A stretch of DNA of 64,000 bases from Candidatus Saccharibacteria bacterium UBA2951 (GCA_002348615.1 DEBR01000003.1:62001-126000), one strand, 5' to 3'. Numbered from the stretch's first letter, positions 24,384-33,403 are shown. Notes: generated by a model not told the origin, from the letters alone. Numbers and translations: made by a program.

Positions 24384-25421
24384 ATGTCCGTCAAACGTGT
24401 CATCAGCTGGGTAACGCTGGGGCTGGTAGCTCTTATACTGTTTTTGTCGCGCCATGAGCTTCAGAAGGCATGGTTGTTACTTGAGCAGGTGAACGTGTTT
24501 ATTCTGGCGCTTATTATTCCGCTGATGTTGCTGTCTTTTTACGCGGCGTCCGAAATCATGTTCAGTTATTTGCGTGCCAAAGGTTCGATTGAAAAGACAC
24601 ACTGGACGACCCGTGCCCGCATGGCACTGGAGCTGAACTTTGTAAACCATACCTTGCCTTCGGGAGGCGTGAGTGGGATTTCGTACATGACGTGGCGGTT
24701 AGGAAAATTCGGCGTCAGTCCGGGGCGCGCCGCGTCTGCGCAAATGGTACGTTATGTGGCCGGATTCATTGCGACGGCAATTGTGATTCCGTTCTGTGTG
24801 TTGCTTGTGACCATCGACGGAAGCATAAATCGTTGGATAATTCTGGTGAGCAGTATGATCGTTTTGTTCATGTTGGCCGCGATCGTCGGTATGGTCTACC
24901 TGGTAAGCAGCCGTGTGCGCATGCGGCAGTTTGCTACGTGGTTTTCGCGTAGCGTAAACAAGCTCGTCCGCACGCTGACGCGTGGTCGAAAACGAGTAGT
25001 CATGCACGAAGAAAAAGTCCTGTCGTTTTTTGAGGAAATTCACGACGATTATTTGGAGTTACAGCGTGACAGGCGGGTGTTGATTCGGCCTATCATATGG
25101 GGGCTGCTCTTTACGATTCTTGACGCCGCGGTGTTTGCTGTGACGTTCTGGGCGCTTGGTACACCAGTGAATCCTGCGCCGATACTTATTGCTTACACGT
25201 TAGCATCGCTTGCGGGATTCATCGTGGTAACACCTGGTGGTGCCGGTGCCTACGAAGCGATCATGGTGGCGTTTTTGGCCGTGGCGGGCATTAGTTCGGG
25301 GACGGCAATCGCCGGAATACTCCTTAGTCGCGTTATTATCCTGGTGGTCACCATTGCTGGTGGCTATTTGTTCTACCAACGGGCACTCACGAAATATGGA
25401 AAACGGCGACACCCGGCTTAG
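24384..25421 (+). CDS. Flippase-like integral membrane protein (LPG synthase TM domain, UPF0104)
   Basis: This 345-residue protein has about eight hydrophobic helices and the hallmark motif NHTLPSGGVSGISYMTWRL, with a later GFIVVTPGGAGAYEAIMVAF. This is the membrane domain of MprF-like lysylphosphatidylglycerol synthases, without the soluble aminoacyl-transferase. Stand-alone copies are thought to flip or handle lipids and glycolipids. The gene overlaps xseA by 26 nt. Confidence 0.8.
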   Translation: MSVKRVISWVTLGLVALILFLSRHELQKAWLLLEQVNVFILALIIPLMLLSFYAASEIMFSYLRAKGSIEKTHWTTRARMALELNFVNHTLPSGGVSGISYMTWRLGKFGVSPGRAASAQMVRYVAGFIATAIVIPFCVLLVTIDGSINRWIILVSSMIVLFMLAAIVGMVYLVSSRVRMRQFATWFSRSVNKLVRTLTRGRKRVVMHEEKVLSFFEEIHDDYLELQRDRRVLIRPIIWGLLFTILDAAVFAVTFWALGTPVNPAPILIAYTLASLAGFIVVTPGGAGAYEAIMVAFLAVAGISSGTAIAGILLSRVIILVVTIAGGYLFYQRALTKYGKRRHPA

Positions 25422-26493
25422 TGTCAGCGACTTCGTCGCGCTGGTAAACCAAACGTTCGAATACGCCATGCCGAACATCGTCATTGTTGGCGAGGTTTCG
25501 GGGTATAACGTACGGCAAGGCAAATGGGTCAGGTTCAAGTTGAAAGACGAAACGAGCGCCGTCGACTTTTTTGGATCGGTCTATCAAATACGCACACCGC
25601 TTGAAGACGGGATGGTGGTGGCTGTTCTGGGAAGGCCACGACTCAGTGATAAATGGGGGTTCAGCGTCAGTATTCAGTCGGTACAGCCGGTTGGCGAGGG
25701 AAGCATTAAACGGAGCTTTGACTTGCTCCTGAAAAAGCTCGAAGCCGAAGGATTGTTCGACCCGGCTCGGAAGCGACCATTGCCTGAGCTGCCAAAACGC
25801 ATTGGACTTATCAGTAGTACGCAGGCTGCTGGCTACGCGGATTTTATAAAAGTGTTGAACGGCCGCTGGGGCGGCATGGAAGTGGAAGTGGCGAACACGC
25901 TGGTGCAGGGAATTAACGCGCCTGGGCAGATTGTGCGGGCGATCGACCATTTTAACCAAGAGGGCGAGCCGCCTGAAGTTATCGTAATCGTACGCGGTGG
26001 CGGTGACCCGGACGACTTGGCGGCGTTCAATGACGAAGGATTGGTGCGTGCTATCGCTGCCAGTCGGATTCCGACGCTGGTCGGAGTCGGGCACGAAATT
26101 GACACCACACTTGCTGATTTGGTTGCTGACGTACGCGCGAGTACGCCCAGCAACGCGGCACAGATTCTTGTACCGGACCGACGTGAGTTAATTGAGCGGT
26201 CGCGGAACATGGTACGGTCAATCGTGCCGGAGCTCGTAGGTAAATTGGTGGATTATCGTCGGGAAGCAGACGACATGATGGTAAGCACCGGCCAAATGAT
26301 AGCTGAACGGATTCGCACTCTTAAGGACGAAACGGCGACTACGCTCAAGCTGCTTACCCAATACGACCCGAGGACCGTGCTCGCCAGGGGCTACGCGCTG
26401 GTACGCGGTGATGTCGACGTAGGAAAAATGATAGAAATCGAACGACAACATGATGTGATTGAAGCGGAGGTACGAAATGTCAGCAAAAAATAA
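25396..26493 (+). CDS. xseA: Exodeoxyribonuclease VII large subunit
   Basis: This 365-residue subunit degrades single-stranded DNA together with XseB. The N-terminal OB domain reads LSVSDFVALVNQTFEYAMPNIVIVGEVSGY...KGKWVRFKL-like. The catalytic region contains PKRIGLISSTQAAGYADFIKVLNGR, IVIVRGGGDPDDLAAFNDEGLVRAIAASRIPTLVGVGHEIDTTLAD and RASTPSNAAQ. It is about 90 residues shorter than E. coli XseA, mainly in the C-terminal coiled coil. The ATG at 25396 begins MENGDTRLSV at the OB domain; earlier in-frame codons lie within the upstream gene. Confidence 0.92.
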   Translation: MENGDTRLSVSDFVALVNQTFEYAMPNIVIVGEVSGYNVRQGKWVRFKLKDETSAVDFFGSVYQIRTPLEDGMVVAVLGRPRLSDKWGFSVSIQSVQPVGEGSIKRSFDLLLKKLEAEGLFDPARKRPLPELPKRIGLISSTQAAGYADFIKVLNGRWGGMEVEVANTLVQGINAPGQIVRAIDHFNQEGEPPEVIVIVRGGGDPDDLAAFNDEGLVRAIAASRIPTLVGVGHEIDTTLADLVADVRASTPSNAAQILVPDRRELIERSRNMVRSIVPELVGKLVDYRREADDMMVSTGQMIAERIRTLKDETATTLKLLTQYDPRTVLARGYALVRGDVDVGKMIEIERQHDVIEAEVRNVSKK

Positions 26494-26680
26494 GACGATC
26501 GAAGAAAAGATGAATGAGCTGCGGGACATGACCGCATGGTTCGAAAGCGAAGAGTTTTCGCTGACGCATGCCGCCGAAAAGTTCGAAGCGGCCGCAAAGT
26601 TGGCCCGCGAAATCGAGCATGATCTTTCCGAGATGGAAAATACCGTGAGCGTGCTGAAGAAATCGTTTGAAGAAACATGA
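26477..26680 (+). CDS. xseB: Exodeoxyribonuclease VII small subunit
   Basis: The protein has 67 residues: KNKTIEEKMNELRDMTAWFESEEFSLTHAAEKFEAAAKLAREIEHDLSEMENTV shows the two-helix XseB fold. The start ATG 26477 follows GGAGGT and lies inside the end of xseA (17-nt overlap), so the two subunits are coupled. Its stop overlaps the next gene (ATGA). Confidence 0.88.
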   Translation: MSAKNKTIEEKMNELRDMTAWFESEEFSLTHAAEKFEAAAKLAREIEHDLSEMENTVSVLKKSFEET

Positions 26681-27177
26681 TTTTGTTCTGGGTATTCGTC
26701 GTTATCGTGTTCGCATTCGGGTTCGTGGTACTGTTCGGTGCGCCGTACGTGCCAAGCCTAAGAAAGGAAGTCCGCAGTGCTTTCAAAGAATTGTACCCAC
26801 TTGGCAGTAAAGACGTTCTGGTCGACCTTGGATCGGGTGATGGAGTGGTACTATTGGAAGCCGCGCGGCGCGGCGCGAAAGCCTATGGGTATGAACTGAA
26901 TCCGCTGTTGGTGCTCGTGTCGAAACTACGGGTAGGCAAGCGTGCGACGGTAAGACTAGTGAACATGTGGAATACCAAACTACCCGACGATACGACGATC
27001 GTCTATATGTTTTCGGTGACGCGTGATAGTAAGAAATCCATACGGTATTTGCAAGCGGAAGCGACACGGCTAGGGAGGCCGTTTTCTGTCATGATGCTCG
27101 GAGCCGGACTGAAAGGTCTGCCAGTTCGGGCGAGTTACCGAGGTCATACCCTATACGAAATAGAGCCCGGCAAGTAA
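26677..27177 (+). CDS. Membrane-anchored class I SAM-dependent methyltransferase
   Basis: This 166-residue protein has an N-terminal membrane helix (about 3-25) followed by a small Rossmann domain. SAM motif I is VLVDLGSGDGVVLLEAARRGAKAYGYELNP, with an acidic residue ending strand 2. The substrate is unknown. Similar short anchored methyltransferases are common next to unrelated genes in small genomes. It is coupled to xseB by ATGA. Confidence 0.72.
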   Translation: MILFWVFVVIVFAFGFVVLFGAPYVPSLRKEVRSAFKELYPLGSKDVLVDLGSGDGVVLLEAARRGAKAYGYELNPLLVLVSKLRVGKRATVRLVNMWNTKLPDDTTIVYMFSVTRDSKKSIRYLQAEATRLGRPFSVMMLGAGLKGLPVRASYRGHTLYEIEPGK

Positions 27178-27180
27178 CTT

Positions 27181-27209
27181 TTGCACTGGTATCACGCTTA
27201 AGCTATACT
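27181..27209 (+). promoter_or_regulatory. Promoter of the 27216 gene
   Basis: TTGCAC and TATACT with a 17-nt spacer; the ATG lies exactly 7 nt after the -10 box, at the predicted transcription start. Confidence 0.7.
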
Positions 27210-27215
27210 ACCAGC

Positions 27216-27875
27216 ATGAATAAGAATATTTCGTCACAGCGTGGGGGTGTATCGACTTCTGCGTTGGTTATCGCGGGAATCTCGGTGCTGGCGGTAGCAT
27301 TCGCCGGCCTTGCCATCTGGGCGTACATTAATTACGCCGACCAAAAGAACAATGTCGACACAAAAATATCTAACGCCGTCGCCAAAGCCGAAAAAGCACA
27401 GGCTGACGAGCTGGAAAAGAAGTTCGCAGAACGCGAAAAAGAACCATTTCGTAGTTTCGTAAGTCCAAGTGACTACGGGTCACTTGGGTTTAAATACCCA
27501 AAGACCTGGAGCGTGTACGTTGCTGACGACGGCTCAAGTGACGGTAGTTTCAAGGCCTACTTGAACCCTGCCACCGTGCCACCGGTGAACGAACCAGACT
27601 CACGGTATTCGATACGCGTCAGTATCGTCGACCAAAAGTACGAGGACGTGATTGAAGATTATAAGGACCTCGTTAAGAGCGGAAAGCTGACGACGTCGTC
27701 GGTCAAGGCGAACGGCCAGAACGGTACGCGTCTTGACGGTAGCTTTACGAAGGATATTCGAGGCGCGGCAGTCATTTATAAGATTCGCGACAAGACGGCC
27801 ATCATTCGCACGGATGCCGACACATTCAAGCCTGACTTCGAAAATCTGATCAAGACGATCACCTTCAACACGTAA
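27216..27875 (+). CDS. Membrane-anchored extracytoplasmic protein, PsbP/DUF1795-like fold possible
   Basis: This 219-residue protein has one N-terminal helix (about 13-38), a short charged coiled coil (about 45-75) and a beta-rich domain starting SLGFKYPKTWSVYVADDG. The pattern FKYP..W.V is shared with PsbP and DUF1795-like lipid-facing domains, but I cannot assign it firmly. It is likely exposed outside the membrane. Confidence 0.5.
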   Translation: MNKNISSQRGGVSTSALVIAGISVLAVAFAGLAIWAYINYADQKNNVDTKISNAVAKAEKAQADELEKKFAEREKEPFRSFVSPSDYGSLGFKYPKTWSVYVADDGSSDGSFKAYLNPATVPPVNEPDSRYSIRVSIVDQKYEDVIEDYKDLVKSGKLTTSSVKANGQNGTRLDGSFTKDIRGAAVIYKIRDKTAIIRTDADTFKPDFENLIKTITFNT

Positions 27876-27903
27876 TAGATCGACACATTTTTGCCAGGCC
27901 TGC

Positions 27904-27909
27904 TACACT
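27904..27909 (+). promoter_or_regulatory. Extended -10 box of the histidine kinase gene
   Basis: TGC-TACACT ends 8 nt before the ATG at 27917. Confidence 0.5.
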
Positions 27910-27916
27910 AAGTGTA

Positions 27917-28639
27917 ATGAGTAGGAATGGGAATCCGACGGATGATAGCGGTGTGAACAGGGTGTCCGCCGTCGCCGTCGCGGCCCATGAACTGAAATCG
28001 CCTTTGGTTTTACTGCGCCAGCTTTCGCTTGAACTCGCCGCTAATGATTTAAGTGAGCCGGAACGTCAGCGGATTATCGAACAGATGACGCATGTGACAG
28101 AAAAAGCGATTCGTCTGACCAGCGATCTGACTCGTGCCGAATCACAGTCGGCACTCTTCGAACTGGCGCCTGTGAATCCCCTTGATGTCGCGCGTGACGT
28201 ACGCACCGAACTTGACCGTCTGTATAAAGCGCACGGTCGAAAGCTGAAAGTCGCACGTGTTCGACATTTGCCACCAGTCATTGCGAATCGTGACCTGCTG
28301 CGGCGTATTCTCCTGAACTTTGCTGACAATGCGCTGCACTACGGTGACATAGACGGTGTGGTTGAGCTGCAGGCACAACTTATAGGCGAGCGTTCCAGCG
28401 TCCGGTTAAGCGTGCGTGACTACGGCCCGCATATGCCGATTAAGAACTGGCGCAAACTTACAAGCACGCTTGAACAAAGTCAGCCGGTACACGCCCGACC
28501 ACAAAGCAGTGGACTTGGTCTGTACATATCGAACCAATTCGCCAGCGCCATGGGTGGGCGGATCGGTGCCATTCGGCACCAGGATGGCGCGTCATTTTAC
28601 GTAGAACTGCCGGTTTCGCACCAACTTTCATTGCTATGA
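27917..28639 (+). CDS. Cytoplasmic sensor histidine kinase
   Basis: This 240-residue protein contains the HisKA dimerisation helix with the phospho-His in AAHELKSPLVLLRQL (about 24). An ATPase domain follows: N-box LLNFADNALHYG, a weak G1 region (VRDYGPHMPI) and G2 SSGLGLYISNQFASAMGG. No membrane or sensor domain is present, so the signal must come through another protein. Its stop overlaps the next receiver gene (ATGA). Confidence 0.85.
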   Translation: MSRNGNPTDDSGVNRVSAVAVAAHELKSPLVLLRQLSLELAANDLSEPERQRIIEQMTHVTEKAIRLTSDLTRAESQSALFELAPVNPLDVARDVRTELDRLYKAHGRKLKVARVRHLPPVIANRDLLRRILLNFADNALHYGDIDGVVELQAQLIGERSSVRLSVRDYGPHMPIKNWRKLTSTLEQSQPVHARPQSSGLGLYISNQFASAMGGRIGAIRHQDGASFYVELPVSHQLSLL

Positions 28640-29004
28640 CGGAGCGTGTGGTCGTAGTCGAAGATGACGCGTGGCTGGCCGAGCACTACTTACGGGTGTT
28701 ACGACGGGCCGGGTATGAAACCTACCATGCCGCGCATGCGCTCGGTGCCATCGACGTCATAGACGACGTTAAGCCGCACGCGGTACTGCTTGATGTTCTG
28801 TTGACTGGCACGACGGCCTTGGCACTGCTGCACGAGCTTCGTTCACACCCTGACTTAGCGAACATTCCAATCGTGCTTGCGACCAATCTGGCTGACCAAA
28901 TCGCGCTCGAAGATGTCGAAAGTTACGGCGTAAAGCGCATTCTTGATAAAGCGACTATGCACCCGGAAGACGTAGTGGCCGCTATACGGACGGTTATCCA
29001 ATGA
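28636..29004 (+). CDS. Single-domain response regulator paired with the histidine kinase
   Basis: This 122-residue receiver domain has VVEDDAWLAEHYL with the acidic pair, phosphoacceptor Asp in AVLLDVLLTGTTALALL (about 53), a Thr in VLATN and a Lys at RILDKA. No DNA-binding output domain is present. It overlaps the kinase upstream and recO downstream (ATGA in both cases). Confidence 0.85.
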   Translation: MTERVVVVEDDAWLAEHYLRVLRRAGYETYHAAHALGAIDVIDDVKPHAVLLDVLLTGTTALALLHELRSHPDLANIPIVLATNLADQIALEDVESYGVKRILDKATMHPEDVVAAIRTVIQ

Positions 29005-29678
29005 AAAGCATCCGCACCAAAGCCATAGTGCTGCGGCGCACCAACTACGGCGAGGCCGACAGGATCATACAGCTGCTTACACCGGAAAACGGCATGCTTA
29101 GTGTTATGGCGAAAGGCGTGCGAAAAGAAAAAAGCCGCCTGGCAGGCGGAATCGAACTGTTCGCTCGTTGCGACGTGACGGTCGGGTTCGGCAAAGGTGA
29201 CCTTGGTATTTTGACTGCCGCACGGCTTGACGTGTTTTATTCGCACATCATGACAGACTACGACCGGCTGCAGTTCGGCTATGACATTATAAAACAGATC
29301 ACGCGGGCGGCCACGACGGTCGACGAGCCGGCGTTCTTTGACCTGCTAGACCAGGCATTCGTGGCGCTGAACGACCCGCAGATAGACATCCGCCTCACAA
29401 AAGCGTGGTTCTGGCTGCAACTTGCCATTTTGCTGGGTGTTGGATTGAACCTTTCGACCGATACCAATGGAATGAAGTTGGTTGAAGACGCGTCATATGA
29501 TTTTTCTGAAGCCGACCATGGATTCGCCTTCAGCGAGCGGGGAGCATTCAACAGCGATCACATTAAGCTGCTCCGCATTTTAAGCGCACAGTCACCAAAG
29601 GTGGCCGCTCATGTGGCGGGTGCGGATGAGCTGATCAACGACTGTTTATGGGTGGCCGAACGGGCCACTGCGCATTAG
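29001..29678 (+). CDS. recO: DNA repair protein RecO
   Basis: This 225-residue protein has the N-terminal OB fold (KSIRTKAIVLRRTNYGEADRIIQLLTPENGMLSVMAKGVRKEKSRLAGGIELFARC) and a helical C-terminal domain. RecO works with RecR and RecF to load RecA on SSB-coated DNA. The four-Cys zinc site of many RecO proteins is not visible. Translation is coupled to the preceding receiver gene, an unusual operon partner. Confidence 0.9.
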   Translation: MKSIRTKAIVLRRTNYGEADRIIQLLTPENGMLSVMAKGVRKEKSRLAGGIELFARCDVTVGFGKGDLGILTAARLDVFYSHIMTDYDRLQFGYDIIKQITRAATTVDEPAFFDLLDQAFVALNDPQIDIRLTKAWFWLQLAILLGVGLNLSTDTNGMKLVEDASYDFSEADHGFAFSERGAFNSDHIKLLRILSAQSPKVAAHVAGADELINDCLWVAERATAH

Positions 29679-29690
29679 GTAATTACAAGG

Positions 29691-29730
29691 GAACTCCCGC
29701 GCCATGTGCAGGCGCGGGGTTCGCTTTTTC
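29691..29730 (+). terminator. Terminator after recO
   Basis: GAACTCCCGCGCC / GGCGCGGGGTTC with a 7-nt loop and one bulge, followed by GCTTTTTC. Confidence 0.8.
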
Positions 29731-29748
29731 ATCGACATCACGGACGCC

Positions 29749-30459
29749 TTAGAAGGGATGTAGGTGTCTGGTTATGCGTCGGGCAGTTCCAAGGGTTGCT
29801 CCCTTGAAGTTGCCGTCCATCAGGTCCTGCGTGACCGTCCTGAATTCATGACCGGCGATCAGACGCCACCAAATGGACTGCGCACGAAGCTCGTACCCGA
29901 CCCGTTCGCCGAGCGGAAGCAAGCGCATTAGTCGCCGCAGGTTCTCCCGCTCGTAAATCGGGTCGGAACCTCCGCGTACCCGTTCGTCGACGACCAGGAA
30001 GTGCCGAAGGGCTTCGCTAGCCGGCAGGCCTAGGTCGGTACCAGCCACGATACCGTCCGTAACGATGAACTCCTTCTCCCATAAGAGGTCGACCGTATCC
30101 GGTTGCTTCAACAGGCTGCGGGCTCGCTTAGTAAGCGCGCCACCTTCTTCTTGCTGGCCGTGGCGGAACTTCAGCAGTCCCAGGTCACGCAGCGTCCTAG
30201 CCCGTCCGATCGCGTTGCGGCGATTGAACGACCCTTCGGCGAGCTCGAACAGCTCGCTGGCGTGCGTGTGGTTTCCACGAGCGGCTTGTAGCTGCCCCAT
30301 GCGGTGGTGAATCCGCGGTAGGTATTCGGCCGCCTCGGTCTTTTCGCCTTGGTCGCTCGTGTTGTACAGTGCGCGGAGCAGCAAAAGCTCTGCCGTGTCA
30401 TACTCGCCGATGTAAATCAGCACGGCGGCGTGCCTGACGAGGTTCTTCGTCTCGACCAT
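29749..30459 (-). CDS. Helical repeat (TPR-like) protein of unknown function, GC3-rich
   Basis: This 236-residue protein shows TPR-like helical pairs: ...AVLIYIGEYDTAELLLLRALYNTSDQGEKTEAAEYLPRIHHRMGQLQAARGNHTHASELFELAEGSFNRRN... and RARTLRDLGLLKFRHGQQEEGGALTKRARSLL. No signal peptide or membrane helix is seen. Codon use is clearly more GC3-rich than recO or glyS on either side, and the gene is in opposite orientation to both, suggesting separate acquisition. Start ATG 30459 follows TTGGAAG; a TTG four codons upstream overlaps that ribosome-binding site. Confidence 0.6.
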   Translation of the reverse strand: MVETKNLVRHAAVLIYIGEYDTAELLLLRALYNTSDQGEKTEAAEYLPRIHHRMGQLQAARGNHTHASELFELAEGSFNRRNAIGRARTLRDLGLLKFRHGQQEEGGALTKRARSLLKQPDTVDLLWEKEFIVTDGIVAGTDLGLPASEALRHFLVVDERVRGGSDPIYERENLRRLMRLLPLGERVGYELRAQSIWWRLIAGHEFRTVTQDLMDGNFKGATLGTARRITRHLHPF

Positions 30460-30558
30460 GATAGCTTCCAATTGGGTCTTCTTTCTGTTTGTCGATGTGC
30501 GAACTTTGTAATTATACGGGAGCTAGCTGAAAACTACCTGTAACGGGGGGTGGGCTGG

Positions 30559-30564
30559 TATACT
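30559..30564 (+). promoter_or_regulatory. Extended -10 box of glyS
   Basis: TGG-TATACT ends 8 nt before the glyS ATG. Confidence 0.55.
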
Positions 30565-30571
30565 GAATCTA

Positions 30572-31870
30572 ATGGAAAAACAGGTGAAATTAGAAGATAT
30601 CGTCAGCCTAGCCAAGCGCCGCGGCTTTATTTATCAGGGCTCCGACGTGTACGGCGGCTTAAGTGGTACATGGGACTACGGCCCGCTTGGCGTGCAGCTA
30701 AAACGAAACATCATGAACCTCTGGTGGAAGATGTTCGTGGACGAACGCGACGACATGTACGGTGTTGACGCGGCGATTCTGATGAACCAAAAGGTGTGGC
30801 AGGCAAGCGGACATGTCGATACGTTCACCGACCCGCTGGTGGAATGTTCAAACTGTAACGCACGTCACCGCGCTGACAAGCTTGAAGACCCGAACAAATG
30901 TCCGACCTGTGGCAAAGAGGGCACATTTGGCGAGGCCAAGCAGTTCAATATGATGTTCAAGACGAACGTGGGGCCGGTTGATGACGAAAGCTCAATCAGT
31001 TACCTGCGGCCGGAAACCGCACAGGGTATATTCACTAACTACAAAAATGTCGTCGATAGCTTTTACCCGGACCTTCCATTCGGCATTGCCCAGCAGGGCA
31101 AGGCATTCCGTAACGAAATTAGCCCGCGTGACTTCGTGTTCCGTAGCCGGGAGTTCGAACAAATGGAAATTGAATACTTTGTTGCCCCAGACAAGTGGGA
31201 AGAAGCCTTTGAGCACTGGGTAGAAAAGTGTAAGGAATGGTTCGCGGTGTTAGGTCTACCCGAAAACAGTGTGCACGAACTGGAAGTTCCAGACAAAGAC
31301 CGGGCGCACTACAGTAAGCGCACCATCGACTTTGATTTCGACTACCCGATCGGCCGCGAAGAACTTATGGGCCTGGCGTACCGTACCGACTTTGATCTTA
31401 TGAACATTCAGAATGCGAGCGGTAAAAGCATGGAGTACCGCGTGAAAGGTAGCAACGAACAGTTCGTGCCGCACGTCATCGAACCGTCGTTCGGTGTCGA
31501 GCGTGCCCTTATGGCCGTATTGGTCAGCGCCTACCGCGAAGACGAACAGAACGGCGAAAAACGTATTTACCTTGCACTCCCTGAACACTTGGCACCGGTC
31601 AAATACGCGGTAAGTCCGCTGCTTAAGAACAAGCCCGAACTGGTAGAAAAAGCGCGCGAAGTCTACGCCAAGCTGGCAAAAGAAAACCCGGGACGCGTTA
31701 TGTGGGACGACAACGGCAATATTGGTAAACGCTACCGCCGCCAAGACGAAATCGGTACGCCATATTGCGTGGTGATTGACTTCCAGACGCTAGAAGATGA
31801 CACAGTGACTGTTCGAGAACGAGATACGACAGGACAACAGCGTATAAGTTCGAAGGATATAATGAAATGA
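30572..31870 (+). CDS. glyS: Glycyl-tRNA synthetase, dimeric (alpha2) type
   Basis: This 432-residue class II synthetase is of the eukaryote/archaeon-like single-chain type, not the bacterial alpha2-beta2 type. Blocks: RRGFIYQGSDVYGGLSGTWDYGPLGVQLK, a Cys4 zinc insert (CSNCNARH ... CPTCGKEG), ETAQGIFTNYKNVV, motif 2 GKAFRNEISPRDFVFRSREFEQMEIEYF, motif 3 VIEPSFGVERALMAVL, and the anticodon-binding domain. The stop overlaps the next gene (ATGA). Confidence 0.95.
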   Translation: MEKQVKLEDIVSLAKRRGFIYQGSDVYGGLSGTWDYGPLGVQLKRNIMNLWWKMFVDERDDMYGVDAAILMNQKVWQASGHVDTFTDPLVECSNCNARHRADKLEDPNKCPTCGKEGTFGEAKQFNMMFKTNVGPVDDESSISYLRPETAQGIFTNYKNVVDSFYPDLPFGIAQQGKAFRNEISPRDFVFRSREFEQMEIEYFVAPDKWEEAFEHWVEKCKEWFAVLGLPENSVHELEVPDKDRAHYSKRTIDFDFDYPIGREELMGLAYRTDFDLMNIQNASGKSMEYRVKGSNEQFVPHVIEPSFGVERALMAVLVSAYREDEQNGEKRIYLALPEHLAPVKYAVSPLLKNKPELVEKAREVYAKLAKENPGRVMWDDNGNIGKRYRRQDEIGTPYCVVIDFQTLEDDTVTVRERDTTGQQRISSKDIMK

Positions 31871-32226
31871 GTAATTTTCTCGTAGCGTATTCAACTCTTC
31901 AGGCACTGAAGAAGAACGTATCAGACAGTGGCTATGGGATTGAAGAAAAATACGTGCGCGAATTTCATAAACAGCTAGAGCAGATAGAAAAAATTGTCGG
32001 AACAGATACGTTCAATAGCAATGATTTTAAAATCGATGATGGTGAGGTAAAGCATTTTGTTGCGTTGGCGAATTACGCAACCGGAGAAACGACGACATCG
32101 GATGAGCGTTACTGCGATACTGACTTGTTTAAGACTAAAATCGACGCAGCGTTGAGCTATATTGTTATGATTAGCTCTGACAAAGAAAAGACCCAAATTA
32201 TGGGCTTTCACGATACGGAAGGTTGA
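31867..32226 (+). CDS. Unknown 119-residue protein downstream of glyS
   Basis: No family is recognised. The protein is soluble, mixed alpha/beta, with segments YGIEEKYVREFHKQLEQIEKIVGTDTF and a Cys near the middle (ERYCDTDLF). It is AT-richer than glyS. It is coupled to glyS by ATGA and ends 2 nt before the ATG of the HsdR-N-like gene, so it may be an accessory of that protein. Confidence 0.55.
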   Translation: MSNFLVAYSTLQALKKNVSDSGYGIEEKYVREFHKQLEQIEKIVGTDTFNSNDFKIDDGEVKHFVALANYATGETTTSDERYCDTDLFKTKIDAALSYIVMISSDKEKTQIMGFHDTEG

Positions 32227-32228
32227 CC

Positions 32229-32921
32229 ATGGCTACACAGCATCAAACGCAACAACTCGAAAAACGTTTGCGTGAATACCGCAAAAAATATTTGACGAAA
32301 CAACAGAATCTGGAGCTTGATGAGTCCGCGACACGGCTTATGGTCAATTACTTTTTGACTGGTGTAATGGGGTACATCGAACTCGACGATATAAAAACTG
32401 AGTACAACATTCGCGGCGAGTATGCTGACTACGTGATTCAGCTTGCTCGCAAAAAGCATTTTGTTATTGAAGTGAAGTCAATCCAGATTGATTTAAATTC
32501 GCGTCATCTTCGGCAGAGTATTAGCTACGCGGCTAACGAGGGAATTGATTGGATACTTTTGTTCAATGGCAAGCAAATCCAGCTCTATCGAGTAATTTTT
32601 GCGAAGCCTATTAGCGTTCACAAGGTATTTGATTTCGATCTAAGCGATCTAAGTAGCATTAAGGCCGCTTCAGAGAATCTAATTCATTTGACGAAACCAG
32701 CTGTAGCAAAGGGTGAAATGAATGTGTACTGGAAACGGTTTGACGCGCTTACGCCGGCTAGCTTGATCAAGACGATTTACTCTGCCGACGTAATCAAGGC
32801 TATACGATTAAAGCTCAAGAAAAATTCTGGAATCAACTTTGACCAGAGCGATGTTTTGGACGCCGTACATTACCTCGTGACAACAGAGTGTGAAGCGGTA
32901 AAACCCAAGACCTTGAAATGA
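32229..32921 (+). CDS. Orphan type I restriction HsdR N-terminal nuclease-domain protein
   Basis: This 230-residue protein has a PD-(D/E)xK-like core: ...DDIKTEYNIRGEYADYVIQLARKKHFVIEVKSIQIDL..., where Asp of YADYVI and E-x-K of VIEVKS are the metal-binding residues. YAANEGIDWILLFNGKQIQLYRV follows. This is the nuclease domain seen at the front of HsdR subunits, here without the motor part and without hsdM/hsdS nearby. It could be an antiphage or nucleic-acid processing nuclease. The ATG at 32229 is chosen over an upstream TTG that overlaps the previous stop. Confidence 0.68.
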   Translation: MATQHQTQQLEKRLREYRKKYLTKQQNLELDESATRLMVNYFLTGVMGYIELDDIKTEYNIRGEYADYVIQLARKKHFVIEVKSIQIDLNSRHLRQSISYAANEGIDWILLFNGKQIQLYRVIFAKPISVHKVFDFDLSDLSSIKAASENLIHLTKPAVAKGEMNVYWKRFDALTPASLIKTIYSADVIKAIRLKLKKNSGINFDQSDVLDAVHYLVTTECEAVKPKTLK

Positions 32922-33403
32922 TGACGAATCGACGGTTGTTTTGGCTCCTTGTTGCAGCGTCGATTGGCTTTATGGCTTTGGCGCTGGTATTTGGTGAGAT
33001 GCTGCATGTATACGACAAAGTCTGGTGGTGGGATGATATGCTGCATGCGCTGTCGGGCATATTGTTCGCATATGTCGGGCTGTATGTACTACACCTGCTT
33101 GAACGAAAGAACGCGGTCAAACTTCACCCAGCGACAGTCTTGTTATTTACATTCTGCTTCACGATTACCGCCGGGGTAGTGTGGGAGATTTACGAGTTCG
33201 TACTTGATATTGTTTTAGGTTTTACAATGCAGCAATGGAACATGGGACCGCATGCGATCGTGATGGGTAAAAGCTACCAAGGGATGGGTTTGCGCGACAC
33301 CATGCAAGACTTGATTCTCGCGACGGTCGGCGCGTTTATGACGTCGGTGGGGATATGCGTGAATGCGCGTCGTGTTAAATCAGTTCACGCTAACGACCGG
33401 TAG
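32918..33403 (+). CDS. YjdF/DUF2238-like integral membrane protein
   Basis: This 161-residue protein has four hydrophobic helices (about 8-28, 42-62, 80-100, 128-148). It carries the polar motifs WWWDDMLHALSGI and VVWEIYEF...GLRDTMQDLI, which together resemble the DUF2238 family of small membrane proteins of unknown function. It is coupled to the HsdR-N-like gene by ATGA. Its last 24 nt overlap the convergent gene on the other strand. Confidence 0.65.
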   Translation: MMTNRRLFWLLVAASIGFMALALVFGEMLHVYDKVWWWDDMLHALSGILFAYVGLYVLHLLERKNAVKLHPATVLLFTFCFTITAGVVWEIYEFVLDIVLGFTMQQWNMGPHAIVMGKSYQGMGLRDTMQDLILATVGAFMTSVGICVNARRVKSVHANDR

